NCBI GenBank assembly: GCA_030148805.1 | Contig: JASBSS010000020.1 | Coordinates: forward strand, 18,959-82,958 | Source: Thiogranum sp. | Lineage (GTDB): Bacteria > Pseudomonadota > Gammaproteobacteria > DSM-19610 | DNA length: 64,000 nt | Direction of reading: 5' to 3' | Shown here: positions 43,301 through 50,308 of the stretch, piece after piece | How positions within the stretch are numbered: the stretch's first letter is position 1 | Layout: the number at the start of each line of letters is the position of its first letter | Position numbers and translations under genes: made by a program | The notes under the pieces: model-generated | What the model saw: only the letters and a program-made list of their open reading frames with translations | What the model was told of the DNA's origin: nothing | Database searches by the model: none

Positions 43301-45607
43301 ACGGAATACACCAATTTGAAGCGCAGCTACCAGTTCGCCATTCGTTTCAGCTATGGATTCGAGGATTCGGGCAGTCCGCCGCCCTCGCCGCCGCCGCCAG
43401 GTCCGGTGCAGTCGGTCGAGTTGGGGAACGACCCGACTTCCGACGCCGCGCGCGTGGATGGCTGGCGTTCCAACATGCTCGTCAATGAAAGCGATACCTA
43501 CACCAATACCAGCGGAGCGCAACAGCAGGTCAGCATCGACAGCTTCTCGTTCTACGCCCGGCGCGTGGCCGATCCAGTCACGCCCTTCGTGGTGAGGGTG
43601 AACGGCGACAACAATTTCACCGTCGTGGCGATCGGCACTACACGCGGCAATTACAGTGTCGGCGCCAACAGTGTGCCGTTCAGTTCCGCGGGGGCGGTTC
43701 AGATCAGCCTCGGTCCGGGTGAGGTGCTGGCGAGCGGCTTTCTCGATGCCAACGCCGATGGCAGCGGCGGTGGCAGTGGCTCGGTGATTCCCTGGGACAA
43801 TGGCGGTGACGAGCTGTGGTATACCGGCGGCAAGGAAGGGACCGACTCGGGCAGCGTCACCGTGGGTTCCGCGCCGCAGCCCGGGTCGAAGCTGTTGACC
43901 ACGCTACAGCGTAATTACCGCTATCGGATCGGTCTGACAGCGGGCGGAAGTGGCGGTGAAGCGCCGGTATTGAGCGGTCTGAGCGTGAGCCCGTTGAATG
44001 CCTCGGTGGTGGTGGGGGAGAGCCAGGGATTCAGCGCCAACGGCCAGGATCAGTTCGGGGCCGGCTATGCGGCCACGGTGCTCTGGTCGGTCTCCGGCGG
44101 GGGCACGATCGCCACCGATGGGGTGTTCACGGCGACCGAGGCGGGCGGGCCGTTCACGGTGACGGCGACGGCGCTCGAGGATGCGGGCATCAGCGCGACG
44201 GCGGTGGTGAGCGTGACGCCGGCGTCGACGCCGACGGGGAATCTGGCGTTGGGGCAACCGGTGTTCGCCTCCAGCCAGGAATCCGGGTCTCTGGGGCCGG
44301 CCAAGGCGGTCGACGGCAACGGGTCGACCCGTTGGGCCAGCGCGGCGGGGGTGGACCCCCAGTGGCTGTACGTGGATCTGGGGGCGGTGTATGCGGTCGA
44401 CCGGGTGGTGCTGGACTGGGAGCGGGCTTACGGCAAGGCCTACCAGATCCAGGTCTCGGACACGGCGAACGCCTGGGTGACGGTCTACAGCGAAAGCAAC
44501 AGTGACGGCGGGATCGACGATATCGGCTTCAGCCCGGTGAACGCGCGCTATGTGCGCATGCTGGGCACGGTTCGAGGGACCAAGTGGGGCTACTCCTTGT
44601 GGGAGATGGAGGTCCACGGCGGGAGTGGCGGCGGCGGAGGCGGAGGTGCCCCGAACGCCTCGCTGGGCAACGGGTCGTTCGAACTCGATCCGATCGCGTC
44701 GCGCTCGGTGGTCACGAGCCTGACCGACTGGACCGTGTCCTCGGGCGACGTGGCCTTGCTGCCGGCCTCGTTCTACGTCCCGCCGGAAGGCGCGCAGTCG
44801 TTGGACCTGAACGGCACCCAGGCGGGCACTATCGAGCAAACGGTGGGCGGACTCAAGCCCAGTACGCTCTACGCCCTGTTTTTGTCCTATGCCGACCAGT
44901 CGCGACGTGGGAGAACACCCGAGCTGGTCACCGCGGACATCCTCGTCAACGGGGCCAAGATTGGCGCTATTCGCACGACCGCCAATGCGCCCGCCTTCAT
45001 CACCTGTAACGGGTTCAATTTCGTCAGTTCCCCCGGCGGTGTTGCCGCCATCCGGATCCAATCCACCGTCAGCGGGAACTACGGTGCGGTGATCGATGAC
45101 GTGCGTATCAGCGAAGGCGGTGTCCCGTTGCCGCCCGAGTCGCCCGCGGTCGTGAACGGTAGCTTTGAAACCCGCGTGAGTGGCAACGCCCACTTGTGCG
45201 GAGACCAGCTCCCCGGTTGGCGCATCACCCAGGAGAACGTGGATCTGGTCGGTAGCGGCACCTGGCCGGCCTATGACGGGGGGACATCCCTGGATCTCAG
45301 CGGCCACGGCCCCGGGGCCATCGCCCAGACGGTGACCGGACTGAATCCGGGACAGACGTACAGCTTTTCCTTTGCCTATGCGCGGCATATCCACTGGGGC
45401 ACGGTACCGCTGACGGCCCAGGTTCTGGTCAATGGCGCGGTGGTCGCCGAGTTGACGGCCACCACCGCGGATTATCCGCCCAACTGGCGGACCCTGGCGA
45501 TTCCAGTGGTGGCGCCGGCCAACGGCAAGCTCACGCTGGGATTCCGTTCCACCGCGGAGACGACGGGCGGCGGGGTGGTGATCGACGACGTGAAGCTAGT
45601 GCCGTGA
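40400..45607 (+). CDS. Giant secreted protein: sugar dehydrogenase + dihaem cytochrome + Ig-like + F5/8C + DUF642-like repeats
   Basis: A 1735-residue protein with an N-terminal signal peptide (about 1-30). In order: a glucose/sorbosone dehydrogenase-type propeller (about 45-440, with GLSGLAFHPEFG and GRILLAKTSGG); a cytochrome c-like region with two haem motifs, CLRCH (619-623) and CSYCH (700-704); two copies of a ~160-residue domain (about 803-960 and 1024-1185, INESDTYTNNDGEAV and VNESDTYTNTSGAQ); a bacterial Ig-like domain (about 1188-1275); an F5/8 type C lectin-like domain (about 1280-1415); and two DUF642-like domains (about 1419-1572 and 1583-1735). It may oxidise a sugar outside the cell while bound to polysaccharide. 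The stop overlaps the convergent gene by 12 bp. GTG 40361 is an alternative start. Confidence 0.85.
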   Translation: MIGKTGRCSLWSFVLVIVGGVFAGHGSGVEAAPGLSTAQPIAAYLNGAFPNSTPGASPDATWATQNAFPNLTFVEPVRIVEHPTLNKLVIVSKDGQVNLIDDDPAATTKSLFLDLRGKVRTPTVGEGGLSGLAFHPEFGLASSPNRGYVYVWYRAPSGGSSDGYQRLSRFSVPDGQNSVDPGSEFILIQQYDRSANHVGGDLFFGSDGFLYIPVGDEGNCCDRSLSTQRLDLGLFSGLLRIDVDQDPSRSHPIRRQPLNPAPPPSGSQGSFTQGYYIPDDNPFVDPSGANLEEFFALGLRHPWVVSRDPDTGDLWTGDVGEFAREEVNRIFKGANHQWAYKEGSLAGKIPQPGVVIGTEAPPIWEYDHTVGHAIIGAGVYRGSRFPELFGKYLFSDFTGGQLWTLAVPAAGGAAQVEQIAQIPSGFPNGINAYRLTDDGRILLAKTSGGLDPGGTLLELTRGGAVTAQPPSLLSQTGAFQNLATLEPAAGCLPYDLNVPFWSDAALKSRWMCIPNDSTHDTPQEQIQFSENGDWQFPVGAVLIKHFEMSVDEQNPGETRRLETRFLVHASDGYYGVTYKWRADGSDADLLYEGLDEAVQIQTLSGTRTQSWRYPSRNECLRCHTNNAGGVLGPKTRQLNRDLLYPSTGIDANQLETLNSLGIFSPPLDVADIPGFLTSAAGDDTSAGLAARARSYLDANCSYCHRPGGVRANFDARLTTPLANQGLVYGELLDSFGIAGEAVVVPESPGRSILHHRLSLPSDQNGMPPLAKNRVDTKGVQLIADWINSLGGFSVGNTTGGAPFVDSHNPSLFINESDTYTNNDGEAVPLKLVEFSFYANKAGNPITPLVVRVDGDNDFTVLAIGTTRTQSEYSPGANSFPFQDFTDRFITLQPGETIATGFLDSFPDGSGWGKGTVIPAVNSSSEDEIWALLPSPLILASNGFIAGRDTPRVVEGESPRVTNNGKALTEYTNLKRSYQFAIRFSYGFEDSGSPPPSPPPPGPVQSVELGNDPTSDAARVDGWRSNMLVNESDTYTNTSGAQQQVSIDSFSFYARRVADPVTPFVVRVNGDNNFTVVAIGTTRGNYSVGANSVPFSSAGAVQISLGPGEVLASGFLDANADGSGGGSGSVIPWDNGGDELWYTGGKEGTDSGSVTVGSAPQPGSKLLTTLQRNYRYRIGLTAGGSGGEAPVLSGLSVSPLNASVVVGESQGFSANGQDQFGAGYAATVLWSVSGGGTIATDGVFTATEAGGPFTVTATALEDAGISATAVVSVTPASTPTGNLALGQPVFASSQESGSLGPAKAVDGNGSTRWASAAGVDPQWLYVDLGAVYAVDRVVLDWERAYGKAYQIQVSDTANAWVTVYSESNSDGGIDDIGFSPVNARYVRMLGTVRGTKWGYSLWEMEVHGGSGGGGGGGAPNASLGNGSFELDPIASRSVVTSLTDWTVSSGDVALLPASFYVPPEGAQSLDLNGTQAGTIEQTVGGLKPSTLYALFLSYADQSRRGRTPELVTADILVNGAKIGAIRTTANAPAFITCNGFNFVSSPGGVAAIRIQSTVSGNYGAVIDDVRISEGGVPLPPESPAVVNGSFETRVSGNAHLCGDQLPGWRITQENVDLVGSGTWPAYDGGTSLDLSGHGPGAIAQTVTGLNPGQTYSFSFAYARHIHWGTVPLTAQVLVNGAVVAELTATTADYPPNWRTLAIPVVAPANGKLTLGFRSTAETTGGGVVIDDVKLVP
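42808..43950 (+). repeat. Two-copy domain repeat inside the giant dehydrogenase
   Basis: Two in-frame copies of a ~160-residue domain, around 42808-43350 and 43470-43950. Shared phrases are NESDTYTN, SFYA, NPITPLVVRV/DPVTPFVVRV and the DNxFTVxAIGTTR-xx-YSxGANSxPF block. It is an internal duplication that has diverged. Confidence 0.75.
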
Positions 45608-46990
45608 CAGTTTGTCTGTGCCCGCGGTCACTGCGGTAGTCCTGGGCAGGAACCGCCGACGGACTTCCCCGAGCAGTATAGGCAGTACTTCATCGGCGTC
45701 CAGGTTGTCGACGTTTATGGGGTAGACCTTGGCCTTTCTTTCATGCAATCCGATCTTGAGGGCGTAGCGCGCGGGTCGCCCTTTGTACAAGGCGACGATG
45801 ATAGGCGGGAGCGCGCGCGAAAGTGAATAATAAGTCGTCAGGAACTTGGGTAGCATGCGTTGGTGGCTGCCAACCACGATGACGTCCGCCAGCAGGGCGG
45901 CATGGATCAACTCTTGCAGGTCCTCATTGGTTTCACCGACGAATCTAGGGAACTCGTCGAAATCCCCGAACAGCGAAAAACGCTCGGTTTCATAGTTCGG
46001 CGCACTCTGCTTTAGCCGTTGGATGCTTTCCGCATCCAGTCCAAGATCGTCGATCCGGCCGAACAATTCCTTGAACGCGGTTTTGTAACCATCCGAGAAA
46101 ATAGCACCGGAGAAGTGTTCGCGTCCCAGTGAGTCGTCGAGTCGTTCGAGAAAACGATGGAAATCCTCGAGATCCGTCACCTGCTTGAACAGGTTTGCCG
46201 ACTGGTCCGGATACTCCTTCAACGGCCGTAGGCACTGGTCTGACCATAGCGGGATATAACTATCCCAGGGGGTCCGGATCAGGGCCGTGTCTCCCAGTCG
46301 TATATGCACCAGCAGCTTGATCCTGTCTTGGGAAAAACGGCAGCGCATGGCGCAATGATCGGCGAAATAGGCCGAGCGCAAGTCCAGATTGTCGGGGAAG
46401 AAAGGCTCTTCCTGGTTGATCAGCGGCGCGATCTCGCGGAAAAAGGATCTTCCTCCAGCCAGGAAGAATCTGACGATATCCCGGTGTGATGGGTTTTTTG
46501 CCGCCTTCCTGTCGACGATATCCTGCACCAGCTTCTTCAGGCAATCGATTTTCTGCACTTGCGTGCACTGATTGAAATCGTTCCCCAGACCGATATCGAT
46601 GAAGTTGTCCTGCTTGAAATAACGCCAATGGTACCAGTGAAACCGCAGTTTTCTTATGAGTCGTCGATACCAGGTCTTCCCTTCTGGCTGGAGACGGTTG
46701 TTGGTGCCCATGGCGAGATAACGCTGCGCCATCGGGGTCACTGCCCGATCCGCGAAATGGGCATTGAAACCAAGAAATTCGAACACCTTCTCGGCGCCAG
46801 GCCGGGTGTTGGCGAAGGGACTGTGCAGATAGTGGTAATGCAGGGAAAGCCCGAATTTGTAGAAGGTGTTGAACTGGAAAAGCTGATCGGTAAAGCCGGC
46901 CTTGCTGGGCAGCACGGAAAAATAGACACGACAGGCGTGGGTGTCAGCGTTCTTCACGGGGATATGTCCGCGACGGGTAGCTGCGATCAA
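45596..46990 (-). CDS. Probable glycosyltransferase with fucosyltransferase-like HxRxGD motif
   Basis: A 464-residue soluble protein. KLLVHIRLGDTAL (about residue 215-227) resembles motif I of alpha-1,2/1,6-fucosyltransferases and NodZ (HxRRxD-type). The early phrase KAGFTDQLFQFNTFYKFG resembles the first nucleotide-binding strand of such enzymes, and DVIVVGSHQRMLPKFLTTYYS resembles their last motif. The start is uncertain: the frame opens at a TTG (46990), and a GTG at 46957 fits the conserved part better. It lies alone between the dehydrogenase and lyase-like genes. Medium confidence in family, none in substrate. Confidence 0.6.
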   Translation of the reverse strand: MIAATRRGHIPVKNADTHACRVYFSVLPSKAGFTDQLFQFNTFYKFGLSLHYHYLHSPFANTRPGAEKVFEFLGFNAHFADRAVTPMAQRYLAMGTNNRLQPEGKTWYRRLIRKLRFHWYHWRYFKQDNFIDIGLGNDFNQCTQVQKIDCLKKLVQDIVDRKAAKNPSHRDIVRFFLAGGRSFFREIAPLINQEEPFFPDNLDLRSAYFADHCAMRCRFSQDRIKLLVHIRLGDTALIRTPWDSYIPLWSDQCLRPLKEYPDQSANLFKQVTDLEDFHRFLERLDDSLGREHFSGAIFSDGYKTAFKELFGRIDDLGLDAESIQRLKQSAPNYETERFSLFGDFDEFPRFVGETNEDLQELIHAALLADVIVVGSHQRMLPKFLTTYYSLSRALPPIIVALYKGRPARYALKIGLHERKAKVYPINVDNLDADEVLPILLGEVRRRFLPRTTAVTAGTDKLSRH

Positions 46991-47086
46991 ACCCTAGAAT
47001 AACTGACGTTTTTAGGGAAATCTATTGGTATTTCCCGCAAGCGGGCCGCTTGAATGGGCCATCCGGATCCGCGCCCGGGGGAGGCG

Positions 47087-47128
47087 GTCTACGAGCCCCG
47101 CTGCGCGAAGGCCACGAGGCTCGTAGAC
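47087..47128 (-). terminator. Perfect 11-bp stem-loop after the PL14-like lipoprotein gene
   Basis: GTCTACGAGCC (47087-47097) pairs with GGCTCGTAGAC (47118-47128) over a 20-nt loop, 7 bp past the stop of the leftward gene at 47136. There is no T-run, so it could be a terminator with factor help or a 3' stabilising hairpin. Confidence 0.55.
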
Positions 47129-47135
47129 GGGGCCG

Positions 47136-49847
47136 CTAGTGCGTGATCGGCTTGGTCGAGACCACGAAGTTGTCGAAATAGATGTATTGGTCGGTCGGAG
47201 GCGCCCACGAGGAGCTCTTGCCGCCATAGAAGGTGCTGAAAAGCAGTTGATCTATGGCCACATCCTCGCCGCCCGGCATGCGGTACATCGGGGCGTTGGT
47301 GTCCAGCGCCAGCTTGCCGTTGAACCACGCCTGCAGCCGGCCATCCTGCTTGCCGGGTGTGTTCATGACATAGTGCATTTCCAGACGGTTCCACTGACCG
47401 CGTTTCAGGTAGCGCTGTCCTTCGGCACCGAGATCCCAGTCGAAGTTCCAGCCGTACTGACTGGGGTTGTTGGCGACGTACATGTAGCTCTGAACCGAAC
47501 CGTTCTTGTGCCACATCAGGCGTCCCGTCCACCCGTCCGTGCCATCAGCCGGTTTGCCGCCGGCGTGGATCACCGGGCCTCCCATCAGGCCAGGCAGTTT
47601 ACCGCCCAGCATGAACTCCGCGTCTCCGGTGAAATAGACGTCATAAGCAAAGTACAGCTCTTCGTACTTGCCACCGAGGCTGGTGCGCCACTGAGAGCCG
47701 CTGTTCCCGTCGGTGGTCGTCTGATTGGCGGCGTAGAAAACGCGCATGACGTTGCCTCTGGAGCCACTCGGATCAGGATCCTTGACGATTTTCACCGCGT
47801 TCGGCTGCAGACTGACCGCCGACCCGCTCTTCCACGTGGTGAGTATGTCCGTGCTCGTGTAGGTGTGCAGCGGCTCGTCATTGAAATCATGAGCGAACTT
47901 GATTTCAGGGGCATTCGGGTCGATCGTGTCGCCCGGGTCGACGACCGGCGGCGCGACCGGCTCAGGCACCGTGCTGTTGCCCGACAGATTGACAAGATGC
48001 GAACCTTCCGCCGAATTGCCTTCGATGACCAGGGAACCGCTCAACAGGCCGGCGCTGACCGGAACGAACTTGAGCGTGAACGTGCAGCTGCTGTTCGACG
48101 GGAGGTAGCCATTGCAGTTGTTGGTCTGCAAATAGCCCTGTGACAACTTGATGGCACTGATGGTGAAATCGCCGGTGCCTGAATTGCTCACCTTGACGGC
48201 AACGGGGCTGCTGATTTCGCCGACGTTGACGTTCCCGAAATCGATATTCTCGGTGGAGAGTCCGATAACCGGCTTGGTGGGCGTGGTGTCCACGGGCGGG
48301 TCCGACACCGGGGGATCGGAAACCGTGGGGTCGGAAACCGTGGGGTCCGAAACCGTCGGATCGGAAACCGTCGGATCGGAAACCGTCGGATCGGAAACCG
48401 TCGGATCCGAAACCGTGGGGTCCGAAACCGTGGGGTCCGAAACCGTCGGATCAGCGGTGGGGGTCTGGTTCAGGATCTGGCTGTCGACCAGGACCTCCGC
48501 CGATGCGTCGTTGCCGGTTTGAACGCGTTCTTCGTCCATCAGGGCCACGGTGCCGGAAACCCGATAAGTCGTATTCGGTATGATCAGCGGCAACGGGTCT
48601 TGAGTGACGACCTCGGGATCGACGCCGCCGATGACTTCCTCGCCCGCGATGTTGTTGATGACGCCATCGCTCTGGATATCGAGCGCCAGTCTGTCGATCA
48701 GCGCGTCGGTGGACACACTGCCGACGCGGTCGGCGCTCGGAACGCTATAAAGATTGCTCTTGGGGACCACCGATTTGGGCTGACTCGCGCTCGACCAGAG
48801 TAGTCTGGCGACGGCGTGCTGGGTGTTATCGTAGTATTCCATGGTAATGGGATAGGTCTTGCCGGCTTCGAGCGGTAGGCTGCCAGAAAAGGTCTTCACT
48901 GGGTGATCGTTCCACTGATCGACAATCAACTGATTGTTCACCCAAAGCCTGACGCCGTCATCTGTTGAGGTGTAAAACGTATAGTTCTCTGAATAATCGG
49001 CCTTAAGCAGACCGGTCCAGCGAACCGAGAAGCGTTCCTTGGTAACCCCGACTGCGGGTGATTCTGTGCCCCAATTGAAATCAATCCCCGGGTCGACCCG
49101 ATTGATCGCCTTGGAGGTCAGGTCCATGCTGTTGTAGTAAGTCGCGTAGAGGCCATCACCTTCCATTTTCGACAGCTGAAAGATTTTGGCGGCAAATCCC
49201 TCGATCGCCGCACGGTGGAAAACAGCCTCCTGTTGGTCTGCGACTGTTTTCGTATCCTTGTTGAGCACCACCGGGGAGCGAAAGATGTCGATGCTGTGGT
49301 TCGGATCGATCGCGAAATCTCCGCCAACTGCCGCGGCCGCGTTCAGCACATTCGACTCGAAAGTGACGGCATCAGTCTGTGGACTGCCGGCGTGACGCGC
49401 CATGTCAAACGCCAAAGTCGTCAGCGGTGTAGCGTAGATCGGATGGTTGCTCGAAAGCATGTCTTTCGTGATAACGGTAGTGAGCGTCGAGATCACCGGT
49501 GCTTTGCCGGTGTTCAGATCGATCGCCTGCGGCCCCCCAATGGTCAGGATGTAAGGGGGTTTGATTTTTCTCGGTACAGTCAGCCCGGAAATTTGCGCAT
49601 ACTGGTCTGTAATCGCCGTGGCTATCGGAGCGTTCTTGTCATAGAGATCCGGGAAGGAGGGGTCGTAGGCAAACACTCGCGTATCGGCAAAGGCCAACGG
49701 GCCTTTGATTCCAGCCCCGTTGATGGCAATCGTCTCGGCGGCCGGTGCCACGGGACTGCCTGTCGATGCCGATTCGCCTCCTCCGCATGCCGTCAATAGA
49801 GAAATTACGCTTGCCAACGCGAAAAACAGAACGCCGTTTGATTTCAT
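47136..49847 (-). CDS. Surface lipoprotein with PA14 and polysaccharide-lyase-14-like domains (paralogue A)
   Basis: A 903-residue lipoprotein. A signal peptide ends in a lipobox with Cys21 (SLLTACGGG). A conserved N-terminal ~200 residues is shared with paralogue B. A PA14 domain (about 230-375, ATYYNSMDLTSKAIN; FTFYTSTDDGVRLWV-type core) is followed by a tandem DPTVS linker (about residues 467-515). A choice-of-anchor-D/ASPM-like domain (about 520-625, FGNVNVGEISSPVAVKVSNS) comes next. The C-terminal ~250 residues resemble polysaccharide lyase family 14 (GGKLPGLMGGPVIHAGGKPA; GRLMWHKNGSVQSYMYV). It may bind or cut the uronate-rich exopolysaccharide. ATG 49847 is the chosen start. Confidence 0.82.
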   Translation of the reverse strand: MKSNGVLFFALASVISLLTACGGGESASTGSPVAPAAETIAINGAGIKGPLAFADTRVFAYDPSFPDLYDKNAPIATAITDQYAQISGLTVPRKIKPPYILTIGGPQAIDLNTGKAPVISTLTTVITKDMLSSNHPIYATPLTTLAFDMARHAGSPQTDAVTFESNVLNAAAAVGGDFAIDPNHSIDIFRSPVVLNKDTKTVADQQEAVFHRAAIEGFAAKIFQLSKMEGDGLYATYYNSMDLTSKAINRVDPGIDFNWGTESPAVGVTKERFSVRWTGLLKADYSENYTFYTSTDDGVRLWVNNQLIVDQWNDHPVKTFSGSLPLEAGKTYPITMEYYDNTQHAVARLLWSSASQPKSVVPKSNLYSVPSADRVGSVSTDALIDRLALDIQSDGVINNIAGEEVIGGVDPEVVTQDPLPLIIPNTTYRVSGTVALMDEERVQTGNDASAEVLVDSQILNQTPTADPTVSDPTVSDPTVSDPTVSDPTVSDPTVSDPTVSDPTVSDPTVSDPPVSDPPVDTTPTKPVIGLSTENIDFGNVNVGEISSPVAVKVSNSGTGDFTISAIKLSQGYLQTNNCNGYLPSNSSCTFTLKFVPVSAGLLSGSLVIEGNSAEGSHLVNLSGNSTVPEPVAPPVVDPGDTIDPNAPEIKFAHDFNDEPLHTYTSTDILTTWKSGSAVSLQPNAVKIVKDPDPSGSRGNVMRVFYAANQTTTDGNSGSQWRTSLGGKYEELYFAYDVYFTGDAEFMLGGKLPGLMGGPVIHAGGKPADGTDGWTGRLMWHKNGSVQSYMYVANNPSQYGWNFDWDLGAEGQRYLKRGQWNRLEMHYVMNTPGKQDGRLQAWFNGKLALDTNAPMYRMPGGEDVAIDQLLFSTFYGGKSSSWAPPTDQYIYFDNFVVSTKPITH
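48298..48447 (-). repeat. Tandem 15-bp repeat encoding DPTVS units
   Basis: Nine consecutive 15-bp units from 48313 to 48447 (GGATCGGAAACCGTC and variants) encode DPTVS nine times on the minus strand. Degenerate DPPVS-type units lie beside them toward 48298. The units differ at two or three positions only. It is a flexible spacer between PA14 and the next domain and could gain or lose units by slippage without breaking the frame. Confidence 0.9.
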
Positions 49848-50308
49848 TACCACCTACCCGATTCATGACTTCAGTGCTCGGGTGGAATGATCGGGAAATC
49901 AAAGAATTTTCTTCGTGAATACAATCACAGAACGGTCCTTCAGATGTGTCGACAGCGTGCTGGGGGCGAAGACTTGCGGGCCGTTTCGCAAAAAAAAACG
50001 GAGGCACGTTCGTCAAACCGCTGTCGTCAGTGCCGGCGAACTGTCACGTAGGGTCAGTCCGACGCCGATTGTAGGTAATGGACGACGTATAATTATTATA
50101 AAAATCAGTTATATAGGAAATGACTGTCGGTGCTTGTCGCAATTCGATGACAGTCTCGTCCGACAGAAAAAATCTTATAGTGAAGATCAATTGTAGCTAA
50201 GTTTTATAAGCCCCTTTTATTTAAACCAAAAGTAACCTCTATTTCTTTCTGGCACGGGAATTGCCGCTAGCCAACCTGATTGTAATAGTTACAAGCAGGG
50301 AAGTAATA
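49848..50308. other. Divergent promoter region between the two PL14-like lipoprotein genes
   Basis: About 460 bp, without a supportable gene. The part from 50080 to 50260 is AT-rich, and a run of nine A lies at 49990-49999. It separates two diverging paralogues, so shared or bidirectional control is possible. I see no clear operator. Confidence 0.5.

Noticed and set aside
43904..45394. 496-codon leftward frame opposite the giant dehydrogenase
   Set aside because: Low-complexity Arg/His-rich antisense translation of a GC-rich gene; the plus strand has clear domains.
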